Shown piece by piece: positions 34,971 to 43,887 of a DNA stretch of 64,000 nt. Below the pieces are notes generated by a model that saw only the letters and a program-made list of their open reading frames with translations, was not told the DNA's origin and did no database searches. Made by a program: the position numbers and the translations under genes. Source of the DNA: Virgibacillus halotolerans. GTDB taxonomy: Bacteria > Bacillota > Bacilli > Bacillales > Amphibacillaceae. The stretch covers positions 38,505 through 102,504 of the forward strand of contig NZ_JAFBEA010000014.1 in NCBI RefSeq assembly GCF_016908515.1, given 5' to 3'. Positions within the stretch are counted from its first letter, which is position 1, and the number at the start of each line of letters is the position of its first letter.

Positions 34971-35020
34971 ATTACCAATATTTTAAATATTGGTAATTAT
35001 ATAACCTTTTTTATATAATT
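34971..35020. repeat. Two overlapping AT-rich inverted repeats
   Basis: The first is 13 bp on each side of one central T (34971-34997), starting ATTACCAATATTT. The second has 10-base arms AATTATATAA (34995-35004) and TTATATAATT (35011-35020). They share bases, so they can form only alternately. Confidence 0.7.
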
Positions 35021-35153
35021 ATTGCAATTACAAGATCCAAGTTCTTTAAGTTTTATCTTGGAAGAAAAGTCATTGAAAGGAGGCTAGGAACTTTCTATCT
35101 GTATCAGTGTAAACTTAATATAGAACTTATACAAAAAGTTAGGGGATGATTAA

Positions 35154-36458
35154 ATGAGTTACAAAAAGTTGTATGTATTACTATTTTTAATACTGGTCAG
35201 TCTATTGTTTGCTGCGTGTGGAAATGGCGTTGACGATGCTGGTGATGAAGGTATTGATGCAGTAAAATTAGAAATGTATAGTTGGAGAAGTGAAGACAGG
35301 AAGGCCTATGAAGAAATTATTGATGCATTTGAAAAAGAAAACCCAAATATTAAGGTTGAATTCCAGCCATATGATTCTACAGAGTATAACACCATACTTA
35401 CAAATTCATTAGTGTCAGAATCGGGGCCCGATATTGTTCAGCTACGACCGTATTCTGGGGCGCGAACAATTGCTGATAATGGTTACCTAGTTTCTTTAAA
35501 TGATCTGCCAGGCGTTCAGGATATTGATAGTACTTATTTGGATGCCGCAAGGGGAAGTGACGAAAATGTCTATGGTATTCCATTGACATTAAATTCAGGT
35601 GTAATATTTTATAATCAAAATATATTTGAAGAATTAGGAATAGATCCACCTGAAACATGGGAGGAATTAATTGAAGTAAGTGAGCAAATAAAAAGTAAAG
35701 GAATTACTCCAATTGCCCAAGGAGGACGTGATTCATATTTACTCTCAATATTTCATGGTGTTGTTGCACCTACAGCGTATGATGGAAATGAATTTGTAAA
35801 AGATATTTTAAATGGAAATGCAGATTTAACTGATCAAAGAATGATGGAGTCTTTAGATCGATTGGAAGAATTAGAACAATATTTGCCTGAAGACTTTATT
35901 GCTTTAGATGATAATGACGCCCAAGCATTATTCTATTCAGAGGAAGCAGCTATGTATATTAACGGGGACTACAGATTAGAAACATTCGAAAAAAACATTC
36001 CCGATATTCCTATCGGAGTTATCCCTGGTCTAGCATCAGAGGTTGGCGATCAGCCGGTTGTTATGAATTGGGTAGATGGTTCTTTTGGAGTGGTAGAGGC
36101 ATCTGAAAATAAAGAAGAAGCATTAAAATTTATGGAATTTATGGCAAGTAAAGAATTTGGACAAATATTTAGCGACGAGTTAAATAGGGTAAGCGCAGTA
36201 GAGGGCGTGAACGCGAAAAATGAGGTTGTTCAAAAAGTTACTGAAGCATCAGAAGCCAATTCTACTCCATATTTAATGCTTGTCCATTTTGGTGAAGGTT
36301 CACCTTCAACAAAATCTATTTTTGAGGATTCAATACAAGGGATGTATTTAGGAGAAATTTCAAAAGAGGAACTTTTAGAAGAAGCGCAAGAGAATGCTGA
36401 AAAAGTTGCTGAAGAAAAGCCTGAGGATCTGGAAAACAAAGAAGATGATGGAGATTGA
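35154..36458 (+). CDS. ABC sugar importer 1, substrate-binding lipoprotein
   Basis: The 434-residue lipoprotein has a signal peptide ending in the lipobox LFAAC (Cys near residue 22) and an acidic linker. The mature part is a type I extracellular solute-binding fold of the CUT1 class (WRSEDRKAYEEIIDAFEKENPNI, YGIPLTLNSGVIFYNQNIFEELG, MYINGDYRLETF). The very acidic C-terminal tail is typical of halotolerant Bacillaceae. It heads an operon with two permeases, a HAD phosphatase, an amino-sugar kinase and MurR. The likely ligand is MurNAc, GlcNAc or a muropeptide sugar, from context. Confidence 0.88.
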   Translation: MSYKKLYVLLFLILVSLLFAACGNGVDDAGDEGIDAVKLEMYSWRSEDRKAYEEIIDAFEKENPNIKVEFQPYDSTEYNTILTNSLVSESGPDIVQLRPYSGARTIADNGYLVSLNDLPGVQDIDSTYLDAARGSDENVYGIPLTLNSGVIFYNQNIFEELGIDPPETWEELIEVSEQIKSKGITPIAQGGRDSYLLSIFHGVVAPTAYDGNEFVKDILNGNADLTDQRMMESLDRLEELEQYLPEDFIALDDNDAQALFYSEEAAMYINGDYRLETFEKNIPDIPIGVIPGLASEVGDQPVVMNWVDGSFGVVEASENKEEALKFMEFMASKEFGQIFSDELNRVSAVEGVNAKNEVVQKVTEASEANSTPYLMLVHFGEGSPSTKSIFEDSIQGMYLGEISKEELLEEAQENAEKVAEEKPEDLENKEDDGD

Positions 36459-36481
36459 TTTTCTTAGTGTTTAATAAAAAT

Positions 36482-36514
36482 GAATATACAATTGACACAG
36501 TTAATTGTATATTC
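36482..36514 (+). terminator. Hairpin between binding protein and permease genes
   Basis: GAATATACAATT and AATTGTATATTC form a perfect 12-bp stem with a 9-base loop and no strong T-run. Such hairpins stabilise binding-protein mRNA and lower permease expression. Confidence 0.65.
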
Positions 36515-36537
36515 TGATTTTTAAGGAGGGAATATAA

Positions 36538-37482
36538 ATGTCTTCTTTTAAAACTACTGAAGGAATGGCTCATCGGAAAAAAAGTAAAAGAAAGCATCTC
36601 GTACATCTGTTTCTTTTACCCGCAGTTCTATTATATGGGGTCTTTCAATTATATCCCTTAATTAGTGCCGCGTTCAATAGTCTTTATTCCTTTAATGGAT
36701 TTGATAAGAACCAATTCATAGGACTACAAAATTTCATTACCTTATTTAAAGAAAAACCTTATAATACGTTTTTTTTCAACGCTTTCCAACATAATTGGAT
36801 TTATTTTTTCGTGACTGTTCTGACTCAACTAGCAATATCGTTGCTTTTGGCATTAATTATTCATAGTAAAATAAAGGGGAAGGAATTTTTTAAAAGTGTA
36901 TTTTTTCTACCTAAATTATTATCAGTGATTGTGATAGGTTTTTTATTTAGTTTAATTTTAAATCCTACTAGAGGAGCTTTAAATAGTTTATTAGATGGAA
37001 TGGGCTTAGAGTTTTTAACTAGACCTTGGTTAGGAAGTATGGATACAGCACTATTTAGCGTCATCTTTGTGGATAGTTGGGCATCTATTGGTTTTTCCAT
37101 GTTGATTTTTTTAGCAGGCCTACAAGCTATAGAGCCAGAAATATTTGAAGCTGCTAGGATAGATGGAGCCAATCCGTTAACAATCTTAACTAGAATTACT
37201 GTTCCAATGCTTGGGCCATCTTTGATGATTATGACTGTACTTGTCTTTATCGGATCCTTTGAAACATTTGAATACGTTTTTGCAATGCAAGGATCCACGG
37301 GAGGTCCTTACTATTCTACTGATGTGCTGACTACCTTTTTCTATCGTTTAGCTTTCGGAACTGTTGATGGTGGTCAATCAATAGGAGTAGGCTCTGCTAT
37401 CGCAGTTGTTTTATTCTTAATTATAGGGCTAGCAACATCTACTATTTTGTTTGTATTTAAAAGAAAAGATTTCGAAAGATAG
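36538..37482 (+). CDS. ABC sugar importer 1, permease (MalF-like)
   Basis: The 314-residue inner-membrane protein has six main helices. The EAA loop that contacts the ATPase is EAARIDGANPLTILTRITVPML (about 200-220). LYPLISAAFNSLYSF and GGPYYSTDVLTTFFYRLAF are CUT1 permease landmarks. AAGGAGGG lies upstream. It pairs with the next gene. No ATPase gene is in the locus; a shared MsmX-type ATPase encoded elsewhere would be needed. Confidence 0.92.
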   Translation: MSSFKTTEGMAHRKKSKRKHLVHLFLLPAVLLYGVFQLYPLISAAFNSLYSFNGFDKNQFIGLQNFITLFKEKPYNTFFFNAFQHNWIYFFVTVLTQLAISLLLALIIHSKIKGKEFFKSVFFLPKLLSVIVIGFLFSLILNPTRGALNSLLDGMGLEFLTRPWLGSMDTALFSVIFVDSWASIGFSMLIFLAGLQAIEPEIFEAARIDGANPLTILTRITVPMLGPSLMIMTVLVFIGSFETFEYVFAMQGSTGGPYYSTDVLTTFFYRLAFGTVDGGQSIGVGSAIAVVLFLIIGLATSTILFVFKRKDFER

Positions 37483-37493
37483 GAGGAATTCAA

Positions 37494-38318
37494 TTGCGAA
37501 CTAGATGGTATTTTCAAACTATAAAGTATTTGCTTTTAGCTTTATTTACATTTATTTTTGTATACCCGATATTTTTAATGTTTTCTTCATCATTTAAAAC
37601 AAATATTGAGATATTCACAACACCTTTAAGTTTACCTAAATCTTTTTCATTTGAAAATTTTATAGAAGTTTGGGATGTAGTTAATTTCTCTAATTATATA
37701 TGGAATAGTATTATTGTGAGCTCGGCATCTGTATTTATAGTATTGTTTGTATCTTCCTTAGCAGGCTTTTATCTTGCGAGATATCCGTTCAAGTGGAATA
37801 CAGCGATATTATTGTTTTTTATGATAGGTCTAATGTTACCAATGAAGTTGGCTGTTATACCTCTCTATATGATGATGATGAAATTAGGTCTACTAGATAC
37901 ATTATTTTCTTTGATTTTTATTTATGTGGCAGGTGGAATTCCTTTTGCAGTTTTTCTTTTCTATGGTTTCTTTCGTACAGTTCCAAAAGCATTAGAAGAT
38001 TCTGCACGACTTGATGGATGCAATGAATTTCAAATATATTATAAAATAGTTCTTCCGTTAATGAAACCAGCGATTTCAATTGTTGGAATTGTTAATTTAA
38101 TAAATGTTTGGAATGACTTCTTTTACCCATTAATTTTTATTCGCACAGATTCTCTGTCTACTATTCCTTTGGGGATGCTTACTTTATTTGGGGAATATGA
38201 TACAGAATGGAATTTACTTTTTGCAGGTTTATCACTATCTGCTTTACCGATGATCGTTGCATTTCTATTTGCGTCAAGGCAATTTATGGAGGGTTTAACT
38301 GAAGGAGCTGTAAAATAA
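37494..38318 (+). CDS. ABC sugar importer 1, permease (MalG-like)
   Basis: The 274-residue permease has six helices and the EAA loop DSARLDGCNEFQIYYKIVLPLM. The N-terminal FVYPIFLMFSSSFKTNIEIF and C-terminal SRQFMEGLTEGAVK are typical of the MalG/UgpE type. TTG 37494 is seven bases after AGGAGG. Its stop codon overlaps the ATG of the HAD gene (TAATG at 38316-38320), which implies translational coupling. Confidence 0.92.
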   Translation: MRTRWYFQTIKYLLLALFTFIFVYPIFLMFSSSFKTNIEIFTTPLSLPKSFSFENFIEVWDVVNFSNYIWNSIIVSSASVFIVLFVSSLAGFYLARYPFKWNTAILLFFMIGLMLPMKLAVIPLYMMMMKLGLLDTLFSLIFIYVAGGIPFAVFLFYGFFRTVPKALEDSARLDGCNEFQIYYKIVLPLMKPAISIVGIVNLINVWNDFFYPLIFIRTDSLSTIPLGMLTLFGEYDTEWNLLFAGLSLSALPMIVAFLFASRQFMEGLTEGAVK

Positions 38319-39097
38319 TGGAAAAGTGGATTACATTTGACTTAGATGGTACATTAATGCAAAACCCCTTCTCAAAATGGGTTTTTCCGGAAATTGCAAC
38401 TAACATTCAGGCAGGATCTAAAAGTGAAAAGGATATACAAAAATTAATAATCAATGAGCATGAATTGAGAATGAGTGAAAAAAAGGTTGTACAAGCTTAT
38501 GATTGGGATGATATTGTTGAAAGTGTACTTTCCAATATGAATATACCCGAAAAAGTAGATGTTGAAAGTATAGTGAAAAAGCATTCCTTTAAACCAAAGA
38601 TTTATTTACTAGAAGAAGAAATTATTGATAACTTAGAAGGACTAAAAAATATTGGATATAATTTGGCAGTTTTAACTAATGGTTATTCAAAATACCAATT
38701 GCCAGTAATGAAAGAGTTAGGGTTGGAATGTGTATTTGATGAAATAATAACACCTGATATATGTGGTTATGCAAAACCAAACGTAGGAATGGTACAATCA
38801 CTTAATGGTGAAGGAGAAGTTGTTGCCCATGTAGGTGATAGAATTGATCACGATATTATTATGGCTAACCAGCTTGGAATCACTTCGTTTTTTATAAATA
38901 GGGAGCTTCCACAGTATATAGAAAAGGTTCCGGTTCATAAAAGAAATAGGTGTGAGAACATTTTGTCGATCTGTAAAGATAAGTGGGAGAGCGAAAATAG
39001 TCTAATTTCAATACCTTTTCAAAATGACTGTATTCCTGATATAGTAGTTTCTTCCTTAGAAGAATTATTAAATTATTTTATAAGTATTAATAGCTAA
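38318..39097 (+). CDS. HAD-superfamily phosphatase, coupled to importer 1
   Basis: The 259-residue protein has motif I FDLDGTLMQN, a helical cap (about 20-105), motif II VLTNGYS, and motif III/IV YAKPNVGMVQ with HVGDRIDHDIIMANQLG. This is the HAD-IA pattern. It overlaps the permease stop codon by one base and is followed by a BadF/BadG kinase. A sugar-phosphate substrate such as an amino-sugar phosphate is a reasonable guess; a MurNAc-6-phosphate phosphatase role is only one option. Its C-terminal 50 residues are less conserved. Confidence 0.8.
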   Translation: MEKWITFDLDGTLMQNPFSKWVFPEIATNIQAGSKSEKDIQKLIINEHELRMSEKKVVQAYDWDDIVESVLSNMNIPEKVDVESIVKKHSFKPKIYLLEEEIIDNLEGLKNIGYNLAVLTNGYSKYQLPVMKELGLECVFDEIITPDICGYAKPNVGMVQSLNGEGEVVAHVGDRIDHDIIMANQLGITSFFINRELPQYIEKVPVHKRNRCENILSICKDKWESENSLISIPFQNDCIPDIVVSSLEELLNYFISINS

Positions 39098-39143
39098 ACG
39101 CTGTTTTTTGTAAAAATGTTAACACATAAAAGGGTGAACAAAA

Positions 39144-40133
39144 ATGACCTATCTAATCGGAATAGACGGTGGCGGTACAAAAACAGTGGCAATATTGGCT
39201 GATAGTGATGGTACCATTATAGCCAGTGCGACAGCGGGTCCCACTAATCCAAATGTAGTACCAAAAAAGGATTTACAGCATACGTTTGAAACACTTCTAA
39301 AAAGATTAGAAACGCAGGAACCTGATCCATATAAAAAGGCTACACTTCTATTTGCTGGGATTTCAGGCGCAGGAATAAAGCAATCACGCACAGACCTGAT
39401 CCATATTTTAACGGGGCTTGTATCGACGCGAATCACCGTACAAGTTGAGTCAGATACGATTAATGCCCTATATTCAGGCACGTTCGGTGAGCCTGGAATC
39501 GTACAGATTGCTGGCACGGGTTCGATAACATATGGGATCAATAATCAATCTGAACATGACCGGGTTGGTGGGTGGGGTTATTTATTTGGTGATGAGGGCA
39601 GTGGCTTTGATATTGGTAGACAAGGAATCATGTCCGTATTAAAATCTGACGATGGGCGTGGCGAGGAAACAATATTGACTACGATGCTATATACCTATTT
39701 TAATGTAATGGAGGCACGTGCATTAATTCAAAAAATCTATACAGCTTCAAGCCCTAAGAACGAGATATCGCCACTTTCCAGGATTGTATTTTCCGCTTAC
39801 AAAAAAGGGGATTTGGTTGCATCTAAGATTATAGATAATGTGATTGGTGAATTAAGCGCTAGTATCCTAACTTTGTATCGAAAACTCTTTGATACACAAG
39901 AAGTAGTGAAAGTCGTGCTATGTGGCGGTGTTTTTAATGAAGAAGATATCCTACCAAAGCTAATTAAAGCAGAATTAAATGATTTTAAACAAATTTCAAT
40001 TCATGTTCCTGAAATGCCACCTGTTGGAGGATCAATCATTGGTTCTTATTTAATGCAGGGATCACTGCCTAATATAAACGTAGTAAATAATATAATAACA
40101 TCGTTTCATTCATATAATATTAAAAGTAGGTGA
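39144..40133 (+). CDS. murK: BadF/BadG-type amino-sugar kinase, MurK-like
   Basis: The 329-residue ASKHA-fold kinase has phosphate-1 motif LIGIDGGGTKTVAIL, the IAGTGSITYG phosphate-2 loop, GGWGYLFGDEGSGFDIG and the adenosine motif VVLCGGVF. It resembles N-acetylglucosamine kinase and the MurK of Clostridium acetobutylicum, which phosphorylates MurNAc and GlcNAc. With no PTS transporter (MurP) in the locus, an ABC importer plus this kinase would give MurNAc-6-phosphate for MurQ. AAAAGGGTGA precedes the ATG. murR follows after six bases. The symbol is inferred from context. Confidence 0.8.
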   Translation: MTYLIGIDGGGTKTVAILADSDGTIIASATAGPTNPNVVPKKDLQHTFETLLKRLETQEPDPYKKATLLFAGISGAGIKQSRTDLIHILTGLVSTRITVQVESDTINALYSGTFGEPGIVQIAGTGSITYGINNQSEHDRVGGWGYLFGDEGSGFDIGRQGIMSVLKSDDGRGEETILTTMLYTYFNVMEARALIQKIYTASSPKNEISPLSRIVFSAYKKGDLVASKIIDNVIGELSASILTLYRKLFDTQEVVKVVLCGGVFNEEDILPKLIKAELNDFKQISIHVPEMPPVGGSIIGSYLMQGSLPNINVVNNIITSFHSYNIKSR

Positions 40134-40139
40134 TGTAAA

Positions 40140-41024
40140 GTGTCCCATGTTAAAGGTGGGTTAGTGATACTAAAAGAAATGGTAAATAGTTTAGCGCCCT
40201 CAGAGAAGAAAATTGCTGAATATATTCTTGCGTACCCTGAAGAATCGATATTGTTAACAGCATTAATGCTAGGTGAAAAAAGCAATACCAGTAGTGCTGC
40301 AGTAATCCGTCTTTGTAAATCATTAGGATTTAGCGGCTTCCAGGAATTAAAAATCCGAGTTGCTGGCGATTTACAGGATACATCGGTGGCCGGCTATCGT
40401 GATATCGAACCGAATGAATCTTATAAAAATATTATTGATAAAGTAACTTCGAATACGATACAAACATTGAAAGAAACGGTAGATATTATGCATGTCACTG
40501 ATCTTGAAAAGGCTGTAAAGACGCTTATCCATGCCAAATCGATTATTTTTGTCGGATTTGGTGCATCTTACATTGCGGCGAGCGATGCGGCGCAGAAATT
40601 TATCCGGATCGGCAAACACACCGAATCATTTTCCGATGTACATATGGCCGCGACTTCTATTGCTAATAAAGGTCCGGAAGATGTAGTTGTTGGTATATCT
40701 TTTTCCGGAAAGACGTATGAGGTAGTTAAATTACTTGATTTGGCACAGCAGAAAAAGGCCAAGACAATTAGTATAACGAAGTATGGAAATTCCCTGGTTA
40801 CGGATTATGCTGATATTCATTTATATACTTCGGCTGCAAGGGAAGCAACATTTAGAAGTGGGGCAACCTCTTCACGTATCGCTCAACTACATGTAATTGA
40901 TGTATTATTTATGTGCCTTGCCTCAGAGGAATATGAGGAAACAGTTGAACATTTAGATGAAACAAGAGAGGCAATTTCATTTCTGGAAGGGGAATCTGCG
41001 AAGAGACGAAAGAATGGCAATTAG
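40140..41024 (+). CDS. murR: RpiR-family regulator, MurR-like
   Basis: The 294-residue repressor-type protein has an N-terminal RpiR HTH (about 1-80: LAPSEKKIAEYILAYPEESILLT, SNTSSAAVIRLCKSLGFSGFQELK) and a C-terminal SIS sugar-phosphate-binding domain (about 125-255: SIIFVGFGASYIAA, VVGISFSGKTYEVV). It starts at GTG 40140 with AGGTGA upstream, six bases after the kinase gene. In B. subtilis and E. coli MurR senses MurNAc-6-phosphate and represses the murQ operon. The palindromes near 34240, 34300 and 34980 are candidate operators. Confidence 0.88.
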   Translation: MSHVKGGLVILKEMVNSLAPSEKKIAEYILAYPEESILLTALMLGEKSNTSSAAVIRLCKSLGFSGFQELKIRVAGDLQDTSVAGYRDIEPNESYKNIIDKVTSNTIQTLKETVDIMHVTDLEKAVKTLIHAKSIIFVGFGASYIAASDAAQKFIRIGKHTESFSDVHMAATSIANKGPEDVVVGISFSGKTYEVVKLLDLAQQKKAKTISITKYGNSLVTDYADIHLYTSAAREATFRSGATSSRIAQLHVIDVLFMCLASEEYEETVEHLDETREAISFLEGESAKRRKNGN

Positions 41025-41104
41025 CTAAAAATCGAAGGCCTAAATTTTGTAGGTCCTCATTCCAGCAAGCCATAAAATAATATAACTATTTAAGTGATAG
41101 CTAA

Positions 41105-41133
41105 TTGACAAAATAATTCAATGGTCCTATAAT
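41105..41133 (+). promoter_or_regulatory. Sigma-A promoter of murQ
   Basis: Perfect TTGACA (41105-41110) and TATAAT (41128-41133) with a 17-base spacer. Confidence 0.8.
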
Positions 41134-41243
41134 GATAGAAAATTGTTAATTTAAACATAATGATTCTGCTGAAGTAATTATTTGGCTTTTTTATATTAGT
41201 AGGAAAGCAAAGCACATCATTCAATGTTTAAATAATTATTTTT

Positions 41244-41257
41244 TGAAAGCGCTTAAA
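41244..41257 (+). promoter_or_regulatory. cre-like site (CcpA) before murQ
   Basis: TGAAAGCGCTTAAA matches 13 of 14 positions of the cre consensus. It ends eight bases before the murQ ribosome binding site, far downstream of the promoter. Confidence 0.6.
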
Positions 41258-41280
41258 TTCCAGTGGAGGAGATAAAACAA

Positions 41281-42180
41281 ATGGAACTATCCAAACTAAC
41301 AACAGAAAAACGCAATCAGCAAAGTATGAATTTAGATCAAATGTCTACGCTGGAAATTTTAAAAACAATTAATACCGAGGATAAGAAGATTGCTGGTGCA
41401 GTAGAATTGGTATTACCTCAAATTGATATTGCCGTGGAACAAGCCTATAAGGCGCTAGCGGGTGGTGGTAGATTATTTTACATTGGTGCAGGCACGAGTG
41501 GACGTTTAGGTGTTATTGATGCATCAGAATGCCCACCAACATTCATGACACCGCCAGAAATGGTACAAACGGTGATGGCAGGGGGAAGCGATGCATTCTT
41601 TAATGCTGTGGAAGGTTCTGAAGACAATGAGGTACAAGGAGCAGCCGATCTAAAGGAACATCATTTTACAGCAAAAGATGTGGCAATTGGCATCACTGCC
41701 AGTGGAAGAACGCCATATCCAATTGGAGCCCTTAAATATGCGCAGGAAATGGGCGCTTATACAATTTCCTTGTCATGTAATGAAAACGCCTTAATTAGTG
41801 CGTATGCGGCGTGCGCGATTGAGGTACTTGTTGGACCAGAAGTTTTAACCGGATCAACAAGAATGAAAGCAGCTACCTCACATAAAATGATTTTAAATAT
41901 GATCAGCACAACCGCAATGATCAAACTAGGTAAGGTGTATGAAAATCTAATGGTTGACGTACATGCAAGTAATTATAAATTAAAAGAGCGCGCCAAGCAT
42001 ACATTAATGGAAGTAACAAAAGTTTCTTATGAAGAAGCTGAGAGGATACTGCATTTGACGAATTATGAAGTAAAACCAGCGATTGTTATGCTTGAAGCAA
42101 GTGTAAATCTTCATCAGGCACAGGTTGCGATTGGACTGAATAAGGGGTATGTAAGAAATGCCATTCGTTATCTATCATAA
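41281..42180 (+). CDS. murQ: N-acetylmuramic acid 6-phosphate etherase
   Basis: The 299-residue SIS-domain lyase removes D-lactate from MurNAc-6-phosphate to give GlcNAc-6-phosphate. Signature stretches are GRLFYIGAGTSGRLGVIDASECPPTF, IGITASGRTPY and GPEVLTGSTRMKAATSHKMILN. ATG 41281 follows GGAGGAG by nine bases; the longer frame from 41263 starts inside that site. It has its own consensus promoter and stands between murR and the second importer, so it can be expressed apart from importer 1. All family motifs and the usual length are present. Confidence 0.96.
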   Translation: MELSKLTTEKRNQQSMNLDQMSTLEILKTINTEDKKIAGAVELVLPQIDIAVEQAYKALAGGGRLFYIGAGTSGRLGVIDASECPPTFMTPPEMVQTVMAGGSDAFFNAVEGSEDNEVQGAADLKEHHFTAKDVAIGITASGRTPYPIGALKYAQEMGAYTISLSCNENALISAYAACAIEVLVGPEVLTGSTRMKAATSHKMILNMISTTAMIKLGKVYENLMVDVHASNYKLKERAKHTLMEVTKVSYEEAERILHLTNYEVKPAIVMLEASVNLHQAQVAIGLNKGYVRNAIRYLS

Positions 42181-42313
42181 AGATACGTTAATTGTCGGAA
42201 ATTCCATTAATGGTTTACTAACTGTTAATGCATTTCAATTATAGCAAGATTGCATGTGGGTGAGCATTTATTGCTTTGCAAACTGCAAAAAAAGAAAAAA
42301 GGGGGAAAGACAA

Positions 42314-43648
42314 TTGAGCGAATTACTTAAACGTCGCGGGGTTTTACTGTTTACTGCAATGTTACTGCTTGTATTCGCTGCTGCATGTTCATCCGATGAT
42401 AAAACTTCGGGTGAATCAGATGACGCTGGCGGTGAGGATGGGAAAATTTCCGGGGAGCTTGAAATACAATATTTTGTTGGGGGTTACGGTGATTCCTGGT
42501 GGAAGGAAGTTATTTCCGATTTCGAGGATGAATATCCGGATGTAGAGGTTGTTGAACAGGCTGGTCCAAATATTAACGATGAAATGCGCTCACGCTGGGT
42601 TGCAAACGACCCACCTGACGTCGTTTATATTGATGGCGCAGGGTCAAGTGAAACGCAAATGGTTGAGGATGGACAATTGATGGATTTAACGGACTGGGTT
42701 CAGGATATCGAACTTGAAGGTGGCGATAAACTGATAGATAGTTTCATCGTTGATCCAGGAAAGTTTGACGGTGATATTTATACGTTACCACTTGTATTTG
42801 ATACATGGGGAACGTGGTATGACAAAGCATTGTTTGAAGAAAAAGACTACGAAGTGCCGACAGATTTCGATAGTTTCATGGATTCCATGGAAAAAATCAA
42901 AGATAAAGAAGGAATTGACCCATTCGTAACCAGTGGGGAACACCCTTATTACTTCTTGCGTGGTATGCTTTATCCTGCATTTGGAGCGGCTGGTGGCGAT
43001 GAGCTGCTTGCAGATGTGATTACAGGTAAAGAAGGTGCTTGGACAAGTGATGTTGTTCTTGACACGATGAAAAAGGTAGAAAAAATGCAAAAAGAAGGCA
43101 TGTTTGATTCTGGGCTTGGTGCATTGAACCATACACAATCGCAAATGAATTTCTTACTACATGATAATGCATATATACCAGTAGGTTTCTGGTTGCCGAA
43201 TGAAATGGAAAATGATATTCCGGATGGATTTGACTTTGGATTCATCCCATCACCAATGCAAGATAAAGGTGAACCGTATGCGATCGTTCCGGATTTAAGG
43301 CCTTTAGCGATTGCAGAAGAGGCAAAAAACCCCGAAGCTGCAAAGGCATTTATTGAATTTGCATTTACAAGAGATTATGCGATGTCATTCTCTGAACATA
43401 CCGGAGCGATTATGAATCTAACGGAAGTAGATTTAACGGAAAATGATAAAGTTCCAGGTTATTTAACCGAAGCGAATGAGATGATTAATGATCCTGATCA
43501 AGTACAAATTTATGAAAAACCACATCCAATGAGTGCTGATTTAGAAACACCTGTTGGAGACGCATTAATGTCACTCATGTTAGGTAATATGACCGCAGAG
43601 GAATTTACTGAAGCGGCAGAAAAGGCGGCAGCCGATTATCGTGATTAA
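42314..43648 (+). CDS. ABC sugar importer 2, substrate-binding lipoprotein
   Basis: The 444-residue lipoprotein begins at TTG 42314, with AAAAGGGGGAAAG upstream. A signal peptide ends in FAAACSS (lipobox). An acidic linker leads into a CUT1 solute-binding domain (IQYFVGGYGDSWWKEVISDFEDEYP, DIYTLPLVFDTWGTWYDKALF, YIPVGFWLPNEMEND). It is only distantly similar to the binding protein of importer 1. It likely binds a different sugar or oligosaccharide released by NagZ or NamZ. The 20-residue longer frame from 42254 lacks a site. Confidence 0.88.
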   Translation: MSELLKRRGVLLFTAMLLLVFAAACSSDDKTSGESDDAGGEDGKISGELEIQYFVGGYGDSWWKEVISDFEDEYPDVEVVEQAGPNINDEMRSRWVANDPPDVVYIDGAGSSETQMVEDGQLMDLTDWVQDIELEGGDKLIDSFIVDPGKFDGDIYTLPLVFDTWGTWYDKALFEEKDYEVPTDFDSFMDSMEKIKDKEGIDPFVTSGEHPYYFLRGMLYPAFGAAGGDELLADVITGKEGAWTSDVVLDTMKKVEKMQKEGMFDSGLGALNHTQSQMNFLLHDNAYIPVGFWLPNEMENDIPDGFDFGFIPSPMQDKGEPYAIVPDLRPLAIAEEAKNPEAAKAFIEFAFTRDYAMSFSEHTGAIMNLTEVDLTENDKVPGYLTEANEMINDPDQVQIYEKPHPMSADLETPVGDALMSLMLGNMTAEEFTEAAEKAAADYRD

Positions 43649-43662
43649 GTAAAAATGTGAGT

Positions 43663-43702
43663 ATGGAATGGAGAGGTGGTACGTGTTGCCTTTCCATTCC
43701 AT
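43663..43702 (+). terminator. Hairpin after the importer 2 binding-protein gene
   Basis: ATGGAATGGAGAGG pairs with CCTTTCCATTCCAT. There is no T-run, so it probably protects the upstream mRNA end and limits permease expression. The rest of the gap to 43888 shows nothing else clear. Confidence 0.65.
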
Positions 43703-43887
43703 CCATTTATCACGTATTAACGGGCTGTAATACCCCCATCTTTAAGCGTAAGTAAACCGAGAACTCAGAAGGTGGGGCATAAAACGGCCAGTTCCTGATT
43801 CTGTTCAACTAACATTTAGCGGGGGAGAAAGACACCCCCTACTAAATGAAGTTTCACTTTATCTTCACACTGGGAAAGGGTGATGAA

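Larger units (their letters stand above)
34117..35153. other. 1-kb gap upstream of the first sugar importer
   Basis: No convincing gene is present. It holds a consensus promoter with a palindromic spacer (34225-34253), a cre-like site and a 20-bp palindrome (34291-34319), and two overlapping inverted repeats (34971-35020). Between about 34456 and 34860 short frames with stops give peptide-like fragments, so a decayed gene may lie there; no family was recognised. If transcription starts at the promoter, the leader is about 900 bases. Confidence 0.6.

Noticed and set aside
42254..42313. 20-residue N-terminal extension of the importer 2 binding protein
   Set aside because: It has no ribosome binding site and precedes an AAAAGGGGGAAAG site followed by TTG and a normal lipoprotein signal peptide.
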